Shown here piece by piece: positions 1 through 8,167 of a stretch of DNA of 64,000 nucleotides. Under the pieces are notes generated by a model. That model was not told the origin of the DNA. It made no database searches and saw only the letters and a program-made list of their open reading frames with translations. Each line of letters begins with the position of its first letter. The first letter of the stretch is position 1. Made by a program: the position numbers and the translations under genes. The DNA is from UBA8522 sp035528895 (GTDB lineage: Bacteria > Acidobacteriota > Aminicenantia > Aminicenantales > UBA8522), in assembly GCA_035528895.1 (NCBI GenBank), contig DATKXS010000038.1, forward strand, positions 25,929 to 89,928. Direction: 5' to 3'.

Positions 1-249
1 CACCGAAGGATCGACCTTGGAGAGCTCCTCCAATATGATGACATAATCGATGTTCGAATAGCCGCAGCCTGAATATTCTTGAGGAATGACGATCCCCAGA
101 AGGCCCAGATCGGCCAGTTTTTTGGTCAAGACCTGCGGCCATTCTCCTTTCTCATCGAACTCCTTGATGAGCGGCTGGACCTCTTTCTGAGCGAAATTGC
201 GGATCGTCTCCCGGAGGCTCTTCTGTTCTTCGGACAACAAGAAATCCAT
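1..249 (-). CDS. Acyl-CoA dehydrogenase, N-terminal part (cut by window edge)
   Basis: The 83 visible codons, read on the minus strand from an ATG at 249, begin MDFLLSEEQKSLRETIRNFA and continue with the helical N-terminal domain typical of the acyl-CoA dehydrogenase family. The conserved LADLGLLGIVIPQEYSGCG stretch and the following EELSKVDPS are both present. Enzymes of this family are FAD-dependent and oxidise acyl-CoA thioesters to 2-enoyl-CoA, passing electrons to ETF. The catalytic base and FAD-binding parts lie outside the window, so substrate class cannot be told. A good Shine-Dalgarno (GGAAGGAG) lies about 6 bases upstream of the chosen ATG. The gene stands alone here, with a 78-base gap to the VWA gene upstream. 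Confidence 0.85.
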   Translation of the reverse strand, partial: MDFLLSEEQKSLRETIRNFAQKEVQPLIKEFDEKGEWPQVLTKKLADLGLLGIVIPQEYSGCGYSNIDYVIILEELSKVDPSV

Positions 250-327
250 GGGTCACTCCTTCCCTGTTTATAGCTTGTTTATCTTACTTTTTGAGGGATT
301 GATAATCAAGCAGATTGTTGAGTCAGT

Positions 328-2034
328 TCAATGAGGCTTTTGTCCGTTCTCGACGGCGACCGAAACGCCCCCCACGGCTCCGCTCCCCGTCTCCAGATTC
401 CGGATGATCACCCGGCATTCATAAATTCCCGGGGCCAGCTTGAAATCGGCTTCATAGGTGTCTCGGTTTTTCAAGAACTCGGCGGATGATTCTTCTTCCC
501 GCTTCAGCTCGACCGTGTTCCCGTTTTCGTCGAAAACGATGCTGACGATCTCGTATTTGCCCTGCAGGACTTCCCGGATTTTATCCAGAGGCAGTTCGGC
601 GGAGAGGCAAAGATTGGAGGTCTTGTCCGGCGGACACGGCCTTCGCACAACTGCTAAGCTGACTGGCGTCTGGAAGACCGGCTCCTCGTTGAGGGCCAGG
701 TCGACGAGATGAAGCATTTTTTCAAGCTCGTTATACTCTTTGAACAGCTTGGGATTATAGTATCCCTTCTGGGCGTGGACCTCACATTCCGGCCGGGCGA
801 TTTCGACCTTGATCGTGTGGAAGGCGCCGTCCCACTTCTCGTCAATGGCGTAGCCCAGGACGTAATAACAGCCGGTCAAGTTCTGGATCTTCTCGATGTG
901 TTCCTCATAGCGGTTGATGTTGCCGAAATACTTGCCTCCCGTGGCGCTGGTCATCTTTTGGAGGGTGAATACGCCCATCGTCCGGATTTCTTTCTTGAGA
1001 CTCGCTCCAGCGTCTTCGGTATCCAACGCATAAATGAGGCAATTCGAAGCAGTCAATTCGTGGAGCATGTCTTCGTACCGCTGTTTGAGGAGAGAATTCC
1101 CGAAGTCTCCAAAACGCACGTCTCCATAGGGGGCCTGGATTCCATAGATGAGGGAATAGGGAACTCCGGAAGAGAAAAGGACGATATTCTTCTGACCCGA
1201 TATATAGCGCAGAGCCATGGCCAGTTCTTTGATGCGGTCGGCGAACATCACGGCGTGGAGCTCCCCTCTCTCTGCGAATTTCAGGGACTTGAGTTCCAAC
1301 GATCTGTCGAGATCAGGCTTGGCGCCCATATCGGGCAGCCGTTTCTCCGGACCCCGGAGGGTCGCCCGGCCCCATGCCTCGATATCGACGGGATTCTGCC
1401 CCGTCACGGCTTCGTAATATTTTTCCTGGAGATTGTCCACCCGGCCGGAGAGTTTCTTCAGGCCAAAGGACTCGACGACCTCCCGCACTTTTTTATGGTC
1501 GGCCGTCAGATATTCCCAGAGCTCCAGGTTCTCCAAGCCGGAATAGGAGAGGATACCGACCTCATCCGTCGGCAGGAGGTGGGAGTCGATGAAATGAAGG
1601 GCCGCTTCCTTGGCCTTGATGAGCCCTTTGGGGCTATTATGGGCAAAATCGAAGAACAGGAAGAATTTGCGCGGCATCAGGTGGCGCGGCGGCAGGAGGG
1701 GCGTCTCCTCCAAGCTCACCGGAAGTTCTACTGCACCCGGGGAAGGGAATTTCAAGGTATGCTTCTCGAATTCGGTGATGACCTGTTCCTTCCCGTTATC
1801 GAATATGTGGAAATCGTCCTTCCCTAGGTCCAGGACAGGATTGCCCTTTTTATCCACAACGAAAACCTGGACCAGCTTCAGGGTTACGGTGACTTCATGA
1901 CGGATCTCGGTTTTCTCCTGCGGGTTTTGCTGAGGATAGACGGGCCGCCCGGAAACAGAAAGTGCCCCTGATATCAGGATGGAAGCTGCGGTCGAAAGGA
2001 GAATGGATTTCATTTCCCCTGCTTTCTTTCTCAT
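328..2034 (-). CDS. Secreted VWFA-related (Acidobacterial type) domain protein
   Basis: This is a 568-residue exported protein. The N-terminus has a basic stretch followed by a hydrophobic segment (LLSTAASILISGALS), consistent with a signal peptide. A domain around residues 50-100 (VFVVDKKGNPVLDLGKDDF, then IFDNGKEQVI) matches the opening of the VWFA-related Acidobacterial domain family, and a von Willebrand A fold follows from about residue 120 (FFLFFDFAHNSPKG). The MIDAS motif is degenerate: the usual DxSxS is replaced by DFAHNS. The C-terminal third resembles a beta-rich module. Start codons at 2085, 2034 and 2013 are all possible; none has a strong ribosome site, and 2034 was chosen because it keeps a full signal peptide. 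The function is unknown; members are secreted or surface proteins common in Acidobacteriota and Aminicenantes. Confidence 0.85.
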   Translation of the reverse strand: MRKKAGEMKSILLSTAASILISGALSVSGRPVYPQQNPQEKTEIRHEVTVTLKLVQVFVVDKKGNPVLDLGKDDFHIFDNGKEQVITEFEKHTLKFPSPGAVELPVSLEETPLLPPRHLMPRKFFLFFDFAHNSPKGLIKAKEAALHFIDSHLLPTDEVGILSYSGLENLELWEYLTADHKKVREVVESFGLKKLSGRVDNLQEKYYEAVTGQNPVDIEAWGRATLRGPEKRLPDMGAKPDLDRSLELKSLKFAERGELHAVMFADRIKELAMALRYISGQKNIVLFSSGVPYSLIYGIQAPYGDVRFGDFGNSLLKQRYEDMLHELTASNCLIYALDTEDAGASLKKEIRTMGVFTLQKMTSATGGKYFGNINRYEEHIEKIQNLTGCYYVLGYAIDEKWDGAFHTIKVEIARPECEVHAQKGYYNPKLFKEYNELEKMLHLVDLALNEEPVFQTPVSLAVVRRPCPPDKTSNLCLSAELPLDKIREVLQGKYEIVSIVFDENGNTVELKREEESSAEFLKNRDTYEADFKLAPGIYECRVIIRNLETGSGAVGGVSVAVENGQKPH

Positions 2035-2110
2035 TTTAGCGCCGTTCTTCGAGAAAGACAAGAAGGCGTCTCGCCGCATTGACACCGGTCTTTCTTTCAG
2101 CTACATTCGA

Positions 2111-2383
2111 ATGATGATAGGCGGTCTCTTCCGGTTCCTCTTTTACTTCATCGTTGCCTACGTCATTTATGTCTTTCTCCGCTTTTTGTTGTTCCCGCGG
2201 CGTCCTTCTCGTCCAGGCCGGTCGCGCCCGCAGCTTTCCGGAATCATGGTCAAGGATGAGGTTTGCAATACCTACCTTCCCCGAGACGAGGCCATCCTGG
2301 AAACGACGGACGGAGAGGACCATTATTTCTGCTCCCAGGAATGCCGGCGGAAATTCTTGGAGCAGCGAAAAAAGCGGAGCTGA
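2111..2383 (+). CDS. Small membrane-anchored protein with a C-terminal cysteine motif (PP0621-like)
   Basis: This 90-residue protein starts with MMIGGLFRFLFYFIVAYVIY, a single transmembrane segment, followed by a basic proline-rich linker. The C-terminal half has MVKDEVCNTYLPRDEAI and HYFCSQECRRKFLEQ, the pattern of the short PP0621/TRASH-like proteins whose spaced cysteines (C..C..C) probably bind a metal. Two adjacent ATG codons at 2111 and 2114 are the natural starts, because translating from further upstream would add an unrelated segment overlapping the divergent VWA gene. It ends 9 bases before the convergent acylphosphatase gene. The role is not known. Confidence 0.7.
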   Translation: MMIGGLFRFLFYFIVAYVIYVFLRFLLFPRRPSRPGRSRPQLSGIMVKDEVCNTYLPRDEAILETTDGEDHYFCSQECRRKFLEQRKKRS

Positions 2384-2392
2384 GTCTCTTGG

Positions 2393-2671
2393 TCAGCCCC
2401 AAACAACTCGGAAATCGCTGAACGCGTCCCGGCAATCTTCCCAGGTCACCGCGACATTCTCGACAAAGGCCGAGGGTGGCCCCTGTTTCAGTTTAGCGAT
2501 GAGGGCCGCCAGGCTCTCCTTCTCGCCCTCCGCCAGGGCCTCCACCCGGCCGTCCGGCAAGTTCTTGACCCAGCCCGAAAGTCCCAGGGAGACCGCCCAG
2601 CGCCGAGTGTGGTCACGGAAAAATACGCCTTGAACCCGTCCGGAAACAAGGATACGGGCTCTTGCTTTCAT
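2393..2671 (-). CDS. acyP: Acylphosphatase
   Basis: This 92-residue protein has the full acylphosphatase signature. GRVQGVFFRDHTRRWA holds the catalytic arginine in the phosphate-binding loop, and GWVKNLPDGRVEALAEG holds the catalytic asparagine. The enzyme hydrolyses carboxyl-phosphate bonds in small acyl phosphates such as carbamoyl or acetyl phosphate. A longer reading frame exists upstream, but the ATG at 2671 starts directly at the first beta strand (MKARARILVSG) and gives the usual family length of about 90 residues. It is convergent with the small membrane protein gene and divergent from thiD. Confidence 0.92.
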   Translation of the reverse strand: MKARARILVSGRVQGVFFRDHTRRWAVSLGLSGWVKNLPDGRVEALAEGEKESLAALIAKLKQGPPSAFVENVAVTWEDCRDAFSDFRVVWG

Positions 2672-2762
2672 CGCTTTTGTCAATATGCTAACATAGGCCC
2701 GCCGGGTCGTAAAGCCTTGAGGCGATATTCTGAATGCATCTCTATTCTCAATAGGTTCTGTC

Positions 2763-3533
2763 TTGGATAAAGTCCTCGTCTCGATCGCCGGATACGACCC
2801 TTCCGGCGGGGCCGGCGTTCTTCTGGACATCGCTGTTTTCCGGCGCTTAGGTTTCCCCGGCGGGGGCCTCCTGACCGCCGTAACCGCCCAGAACAGCCGA
2901 ACGGTGGCCGCAGTCCGCTGCCTGGGCGGTTCCTTTCTTTATCGCCAGTATGAAACGCTCGTCCAGGATGTGGGTTTGGCCGGGATCAAGGTCGGCATGC
3001 TCGGCGGCCCGGGGAATATCGCTGCGCTGGGGCGCATCCTGGCCAATCACGAAGGCCTACCCGTCGTCGTCGACCCTGTGTTCCGGTCAAGCTCGGGCCG
3101 CTGGCTTCTGGATAAAAAAGCCGTTCCCTCCTACCTCGATAAGATCAAAGGCCGGATCACGCTCTTGACGCCGAATCTGGATGAGGCCTCTCTAATCTTT
3201 GGGCGCAGGCTGAGAAAACCCGTGGACATGAAAGAGGCTGCCCGCAAGATCGTCGACCTCGTCGCCGCACCCTGTTTGATCAAGGGCGGACACCTGGCCG
3301 GGAAAGCGGAGGACGTGCTCTACGACGGCCGTCGGTTCTTCCTCTTCCCTCACAAGAGAATTGCCAAGGACGTCCACGGCACAGGCTGCTTCCTCTCTTC
3401 GAGCCTGCTCTGCTATCTTGTCATGAAAAAATCATTGGTCGAAGCCTGTTCCCTCGCCTCTGAGTTCACCCAAGCGGCTATGAAAAAAGCCGTCCATCTG
3501 GGAAAGGGCCGGGCGATATTCCTCGAGTTCTAG
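2763..3533 (+). CDS. thiD: Hydroxymethylpyrimidine/phosphomethylpyrimidine kinase
   Basis: The 256-residue product belongs to the ribokinase-like ThiD family, which phosphorylates HMP and HMP-P for thiamine biosynthesis. The substrate-site motif GYDPSGGAG sits at residues 10-18, TAVTAQNS follows at about 40, and the anion hole and catalytic region KDVHGTGCFLSSSL is near residue 205, with the cysteine found in true ThiD proteins. The start is a TTG at 2763; no better in-frame codon precedes the first conserved residues. The length is normal. No other thiamine gene is in the window and no TPP riboswitch was seen upstream, so it may serve salvage. Confidence 0.9.
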   Translation: MDKVLVSIAGYDPSGGAGVLLDIAVFRRLGFPGGGLLTAVTAQNSRTVAAVRCLGGSFLYRQYETLVQDVGLAGIKVGMLGGPGNIAALGRILANHEGLPVVVDPVFRSSSGRWLLDKKAVPSYLDKIKGRITLLTPNLDEASLIFGRRLRKPVDMKEAARKIVDLVAAPCLIKGGHLAGKAEDVLYDGRRFFLFPHKRIAKDVHGTGCFLSSSLLCYLVMKKSLVEACSLASEFTQAAMKKAVHLGKGRAIFLEF

Positions 3534-3547
3534 GGAACCCGAATCCT

Positions 3548-4582
3548 TCACCGCTCGATTTCTGACTGCTCTAAAGAGCCTTCCGACTTTATAATGTCAT
3601 CCGCCCGCTCCAGTATCTGAGGCGAGAACCGGACGCCCTGCATGCCGGCGGCCGGAAGATTGAGGGAAAGCCGCACCCGGCTCATGGATTGAATGGGGAT
3701 GCGGCCGGGGTCTTCGCCGTTCTTGATCCGTAGGGCGATCTCACCGGTCTTATAGCCCATCTCGAAAAAGTCCCAGCCCATGGCCGCGCAGGCACCCAGC
3801 CGGGTGAAGAGGGGGAATCCGCCGAACAGCGGGACCGCGTTTTCTATCGCCAGTCGTCCCAGGGATTCGAAGGCGGCGTTGATCGTGTTGTCGGAAATCG
3901 GAAATATGGCATCGACCTTCTTGTTGAGCAGCATCTGTCCGGAGAGCAGGACTTCATTGGAGTTGGCCACGGGCAGAGCGATCACTTCGAGCCCCAACTC
4001 CGCGGCCCCTTCCCGCAACAAACGAAGATAGTACTCGGAGTTGATTTCGGCCGGCGTCCACAGCGTTCCGATCCGCCTCGCCTCCGGCAAAACCTCCTGG
4101 ATAAAGGCGAGGGTCTGCTTGATCGGCCCGGTGGAAGCGACCCCGGTGACATTGCGGACATGGTTCTCGGCAGACCTGCCCACACCGAGAAGATACGGGT
4201 TGGCCACCGAGGTGAAGACGACAGGGACCTTCGGAGCGGCCATGATGGCCGCCTGCAGGCACTGCGTGGACATCGCCACGATCATGTCCGTTTTCTCCTC
4301 AACGAACTGCTGGGCGATCCGCTGGGCTTCGGTGATGTCGCCCCTGGCATTCCGCTGGATCAATCGGATATCGACCCCGTCCCTCAGGCCGCCGTCCGTC
4401 AAAGCCTGGACGAAGCCCTTCCGGGCCTCGTTCAGCGTTGGGGCGTCGGTCACCTGAAAGATGCCGAAGGTGTAGAGTTTTTGCTCCGATTTCCGGCAGC
4501 CCGGGAACAAGCCGCCCATCAGGAAAAAAAAGGCCAAGCCGACAAGGGCGCGTCTTCTCATCCGGTTCTGCGATGAAATCAT
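3548..4582 (-). CDS. ABC transporter substrate-binding lipoprotein (TrpX-like family)
   Basis: This is a 344-residue lipoprotein of the ABC-type substrate-binding family seen in TrpX-like proteins. A basic N-terminus and hydrophobic core lead to a lipobox-like LFPGC near residue 29. The mature part has two Rossmann-like lobes with typical blocks TFGIFQVTDAPTLNEARKGF, VVFTSVANPYLLGVG and GTLWTPAEINSEYYL. Such proteins bind amino acids or similar small ligands. No permease or ATPase gene is adjacent, which is odd. It lies just downstream of a PLP-dependent dehydratase gene on the same strand (36 bases between the chosen start and that gene's end), so the two may share a transcript. The start could also be 4612 or 4561. 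Confidence 0.85.
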   Translation of the reverse strand: MISSQNRMRRRALVGLAFFFLMGGLFPGCRKSEQKLYTFGIFQVTDAPTLNEARKGFVQALTDGGLRDGVDIRLIQRNARGDITEAQRIAQQFVEEKTDMIVAMSTQCLQAAIMAAPKVPVVFTSVANPYLLGVGRSAENHVRNVTGVASTGPIKQTLAFIQEVLPEARRIGTLWTPAEINSEYYLRLLREGAAELGLEVIALPVANSNEVLLSGQMLLNKKVDAIFPISDNTINAAFESLGRLAIENAVPLFGGFPLFTRLGACAAMGWDFFEMGYKTGEIALRIKNGEDPGRIPIQSMSRVRLSLNLPAAGMQGVRFSPQILERADDIIKSEGSLEQSEIER

Positions 4583-4618
4583 AGGCAAAAAGGCCGCAAA
4601 GAGCAAGGGCAAACCCGC

Positions 4619-5584
4619 TCAGGGAGAGCGCATGGCATCCCGGAAATCCCGGGCAGCGATGTTCCCGCCGCTGACCACCAGGACCGTCTTCTTCGCTTGA
4701 AAACGCGACCGGTCTTCCAGAAGGCCGGCGAGAGAGAGCGCTCCCGCCCCTTCCACCATCCTCTGATGGAGCTCCAGGATCAAAGACATCGCCCTCTTGA
4801 GAAGAGGTTCTTCGACGAGGATTATTCGGTCTAGAAGCTCTCGGCACAGCGGGAATGTGATCGAGCCGGGCTCGATCCCGCCGGCGACGGCCTCGGCGAT
4901 CGTCTCTCCTTCTTCGATCTCGACGATGTGTCCGGCGGCCAGTGAAGCCGCCATGAAGCCCGAGCAGGACGGTTCGACGCCGGAGACCTCGACGGTCCTG
5001 CCGGAGGCCTTGAGATAGCCGGCGATCCCGGCGATGAGCCCCCCCCCTCCGACCGGCACGAGCGCAGCCTCAACGTCGGGGAGGTCTTCGTAGATTTCCA
5101 GGCCGATCGTCCCCTGCCCGGCGATAATATCCTCGTCGTTGTAGGGAGAGATAAAGGTTTTCCCGGTCTCTTCGGCCAGGCACCGCGCCCAGATCTCCGC
5201 CTTATCGCAACTTTCCCCGTGGACAATGATCTCGGCCGGTCCTTCTTCCAGGCGCCTTTTTTTCTCTGCCGATACGTTTTGCGGCAGGACGAGCGCCAGC
5301 GGAAGGCTTTCCATCTCCGCGGCCAAGCTGATCCCCAGCCCGTGGTTCCCGGTCGACGCCGAGACGACCCCCCGGTTCCTTTCCTCCGGCGAAAGAGACC
5401 GGATCTTGTTCAACGCTCCGCGGAACTTGAACGACCCGGTCCGCTGCTCGCTTTCCCATTTCAGGAAGACCTCTGCTCCCGTCAAGGCGCTCAAGGCGGG
5501 GGAAAATTCAAGAGGGGTGCGGCGGATGTCCGGGCCGATCCTTCCGTAGGCGGCAATGATTTTTTCCTGCCAATCCAGAGACAT
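4619..5584 (-). CDS. Threonine/serine dehydratase-like PLP enzyme (fold type II)
   Basis: The 321-residue protein shows the fold-type II PLP pattern. SFKFRGALNKI near residue 50 holds the Schiff-base lysine, SASTGNHG near residue 77 is the asparagine loop, PVGGGGLIAG near residue 177 binds the phosphate, and VVSGGNI lies near the C-terminus. Its short length without a C-terminal ACT domain fits catabolic threonine dehydratase, serine racemase or threo-3-hydroxyaspartate ammonia-lyase rather than biosynthetic IlvA. It would deaminate L-threonine or L-serine to 2-oxo acids and ammonia. The neighbouring substrate-binding lipoprotein may supply a related amino acid; this is inference. Confidence 0.87.
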   Translation of the reverse strand: MSLDWQEKIIAAYGRIGPDIRRTPLEFSPALSALTGAEVFLKWESEQRTGSFKFRGALNKIRSLSPEERNRGVVSASTGNHGLGISLAAEMESLPLALVLPQNVSAEKKRRLEEGPAEIIVHGESCDKAEIWARCLAEETGKTFISPYNDEDIIAGQGTIGLEIYEDLPDVEAALVPVGGGGLIAGIAGYLKASGRTVEVSGVEPSCSGFMAASLAAGHIVEIEEGETIAEAVAGGIEPGSITFPLCRELLDRIILVEEPLLKRAMSLILELHQRMVEGAGALSLAGLLEDRSRFQAKKTVLVVSGGNIAARDFRDAMRSP

Positions 5585-5715
5585 TCCGGAATCCTTTCCC
5601 TCGAAAAGTTCCAGATTCTAGTCTAATCCTTTTGGAGATCATTTGCACGGCCGGCCATGGATCGAACCTGGAGGCGCTTCCACCGGCGCCGACAAACGAT
5701 TATAATAGAGGTTCC

Positions 5716-6615
5716 ATGAGCCGCTACTACATCGGGACCGCAGGCTGGAGTTATGCGGACTGGGAGGGGGTCGTCTACCCGCCGCATAAAGAGCGCGCCT
5801 TCCATCCCCTCACCTTCCTGGCCGCCTTCATCAACATGGTCGAGGTCAACAGTACCTTCTACCGCCCTCCGGCCGCCTCCATGTCGCTCTTATGGGTGAA
5901 GAGGCTGGCCGGCTTCCCGGATTTTCTCCTGGCCGTCAAGGCCCACCAAGTCTTCACCCATGACCGCGTCAACTGGTCGCAAAAGGATGTCGACGAGTTC
6001 CGGCTTGGGCTTGAACCCCTGCGGGCTCGGGAGCGCTTGGCGACACTCCTTTTCCAGTTTCCCTGGTCTTTTCATCACTCCGACGGCCACGCGGATTATC
6101 TGGCCCGGCTTTTTCGGGCCTTCTCCGGAGACCCGATGACGGTCGAGGTGCGGCATTCTTCCTGGGACCATCCGGATTTCTACGAGATGCTCTCTCATCA
6201 TCGGGTCTGTTTCTGCAACATCGACCAGCCGGTGATCGGCCAATCCATCGCCCCCGGCGCCCGGGCGACGATCCGGAACTTCTCCTACGTCAGGCTCCAC
6301 GGCAGGAACTATAAAGACTGGTTCCGGGAAGAAGCCGGCCGCGACGACCGCTACAACTATCTTTACAGCAGCGAAGAGCTCGGGGAATGGGTGGAAAGAA
6401 TCAAGGACCTCGGCCGAAACACCGACAAGGTCTTCGTCATCACCAACAACCATTACCGCGGCCAGGCTCTGGCCAACGCCCTCCAGATCAAGAACAAGAT
6501 CACCGGACAGCTGTTGAACATCCCCAGGACGATGATTCAGAAATATCCCGTCCTCATGGAGATCGCCAGGAAGCTGGCCAAAGGCCAGCTCGACCTATTC
6601 GAGGAAAAAGACTAG
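5716..6615 (+). CDS. DUF72 family protein
   Basis: The 299-residue product starts MSRYYIGTAGWSYADWEGVVYP and matches the DUF72 TIM-barrel family. Characteristic blocks include MVEVNSTFYRPP, FTHDRVNW, VEVRHSSW and YVRLHGRN. The biochemical role is not established; the fold resembles endonuclease IV-like or xylose-isomerase-like barrels. The ATG at 5716 was chosen because the family always begins with this first strand. A TATAAT-like hexamer lies about 15 bases upstream. lysA follows 14 bases downstream, so the two are probably cotranscribed. Confidence 0.9.
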   Translation: MSRYYIGTAGWSYADWEGVVYPPHKERAFHPLTFLAAFINMVEVNSTFYRPPAASMSLLWVKRLAGFPDFLLAVKAHQVFTHDRVNWSQKDVDEFRLGLEPLRARERLATLLFQFPWSFHHSDGHADYLARLFRAFSGDPMTVEVRHSSWDHPDFYEMLSHHRVCFCNIDQPVIGQSIAPGARATIRNFSYVRLHGRNYKDWFREEAGRDDRYNYLYSSEELGEWVERIKDLGRNTDKVFVITNNHYRGQALANALQIKNKITGQLLNIPRTMIQKYPVLMEIARKLAKGQLDLFEEKD

Positions 6616-6629
6616 GGAAGGAGACCGGC

Positions 6630-7871
6630 GTGTGGTGGGAGAATGAATTCCTGCGGGTGCGGAGACGGCGGCTTTATCTCGGCCGGGCCTCGGCCGAACA
6701 TATCGTTGAGCAGAACGGCACTCCCCTTTTTGTTTACAGTCGGGCTCAGATCTTGTCGAACTACCAGACCCTGCGTCGGACGTTCTCGAGGCATTTGCGA
6801 CAGCCGCTGCGGATCTGCTACGCCATGAAGGCCAATTCGCACCGTGGGATCCTGAGGCTGCTGCGGCGCCAGGGAGCCTGGATCGATGCCGTTTCTCCTC
6901 AAGAAGTCGAAGAAGCCCGCCGCGCCGGCTACCCCGGCGGCAAGATCCTCTTCACGGGGACTTCCCTCAGCGGCGAAGACCTCGGCCGCGTCTTCCGGAT
7001 CGACGGGCTGACCGTGAATATCGACGCCCTGGAGCAACTGGAGTTGATGCGGGATCTGAAGAACAAGGGGTTCCGGGAGAAAAGAATCAGGGTCTCGATC
7101 CGCTGGAACCCGGGGATCGGACGGGGTTTCAACCCGAAAGTGGTCACGGCCGGGATCAGGTCGCCCGACGGGACGCCGGTCAAGTTCGGCATCGAAGAGA
7201 GCAAAGTCATAACGGCGCTGGAGAGGGCTTCGTCCTATGGATTTCTTCCCGTCGGTCTGCACCAGCATCTCGGCTCCGGCTGGGTGAATGAGGACTATGA
7301 GGTGGTCAGCGCGGCCGTCGACAAGATAGTGGCCATGGCCCGTCGGGTGGAGAGAGAAGGCTTCCGGCTGGAGTTCCTGGATTTCGGAGGCGGGTTCGGG
7401 CCCCAATATGAAAGGAGTCAGAGAACCTTCCCGCTCGCCAGGTACGCTTCTCATATCGCCCGGCGCATCACCGGCTCCGGGCTCCGGGTCGAGGCCGTGG
7501 TCATCGAACCCGGAAAATACCTGGTCGCGGACGCCGGCGTCCTGTTGCTCCGGGTCGAATACCTCAAGGAGAGCTACGGCCAGCTTTTCGCCTGTGTCAA
7601 CGCCGGCACATTCAACAGCCTCCCCCGCCCGGCCATCTATCCCCAGGCCAAACACCATATCGTCCATTGCGGACGTGTCTATAACGGCCGGATGAAGCCA
7701 CTCACCGTGGCCGGCAACCTCTGTGAAACCGGAGATGTCTTCGCCAAGGAAATTCCGATGCCTCTGCCGCAGAGGGGTGACGTCCTGGCGGTTCTGTGCG
7801 CGGGAGCCTACGGCCGGAGCATGGCCTCCCATTTCAACCTGAGGGATATTCCCCGGGAGATCGTTATCTGA
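6630..7871 (+). CDS. lysA: Diaminopimelate decarboxylase
   Basis: The 413-residue protein is a fold-type III PLP decarboxylase that converts meso-diaminopimelate to L-lysine. YAMKANSH near residue 70 carries the PLP lysine, HQHLGSGW near residue 212 is the conserved His-Gly-Ser loop, DFGGGFG is the glycine-rich phosphate site, and CETGDVF and GAYGRSMASHFN at the C-terminus are the cross-subunit active-site blocks. The start is a GTG at 6630, preceded by a strong GGAAGGAG site; a longer in-frame extension upstream lies inside the DUF72 gene and is rejected. No other lysine-pathway genes are nearby. Confidence 0.93.
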   Translation: MWWENEFLRVRRRRLYLGRASAEHIVEQNGTPLFVYSRAQILSNYQTLRRTFSRHLRQPLRICYAMKANSHRGILRLLRRQGAWIDAVSPQEVEEARRAGYPGGKILFTGTSLSGEDLGRVFRIDGLTVNIDALEQLELMRDLKNKGFREKRIRVSIRWNPGIGRGFNPKVVTAGIRSPDGTPVKFGIEESKVITALERASSYGFLPVGLHQHLGSGWVNEDYEVVSAAVDKIVAMARRVEREGFRLEFLDFGGGFGPQYERSQRTFPLARYASHIARRITGSGLRVEAVVIEPGKYLVADAGVLLLRVEYLKESYGQLFACVNAGTFNSLPRPAIYPQAKHHIVHCGRVYNGRMKPLTVAGNLCETGDVFAKEIPMPLPQRGDVLAVLCAGAYGRSMASHFNLRDIPREIVI

Positions 7872-8025
7872 GGATCTCCCGCAGCACGCTTTCAAGGTCA
7901 GCTTAAAGAAACTCAAACCCGGCCCCGAGCAGGGCCCGCGGCAGGATCCTTTGCCCGGCGAGAAGAGTCTCTTCGGCCATCGCACTGAAGAGGAGACGAA
8001 GCAGGTAAAAGATATAGGGCTCCAG
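7864..8025 (-). pseudogene. C-terminal relic of an SDR39U1-type (TIGR01777) epimerase
   Basis: On the minus strand the sequence reads LLRLLFSAMAEETLLAGQRI, then LPRALLGAGFEFL, a stop codon, then ADLESVLREILR and a second stop. This matches the DUF1731 tail of the TIGR01777/SDR39U1 NAD-dependent epimerases, which usually ends GQRVLP..LL.AGF.F..PDLE.AL..LL. The normal tail is interrupted by an in-frame TAA where Arg-Tyr-Pro is expected. The catalytic Rossmann domain is missing, because the region further upstream gives no similar frame and the GH172 gene begins at 8168. It is therefore a stub of a lost gene. The family match is from memory of the consensus. Confidence 0.6.
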
Positions 8026-8167
8026 GTTTTCGTTGGGACCATGGAGGCCGTCTTATCCCGGGGAGAAAAGCAAGCCTTTATCGGCCTTGACACTCCGCAA
8101 ACAAAAAAATATAACTCCCCTGGGTGGCCTATCAAAACCATTCTCAAATCTCAAGAAAGGAGGCTCC

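Noticed and set aside
709..1827. 372-codon frame opposite the VWA gene
   Set aside because: It lies wholly antisense to a gene with a strong family match, has no ribosome site and no recognisable domain; long antisense frames are common in this GC-rich DNA.
6612..8147. 511-codon frame opposite lysA
   Set aside because: Antisense shadow of lysA with biased composition and no family match; only its 7864-8025 neighbourhood, in another frame, looks like a real relic.
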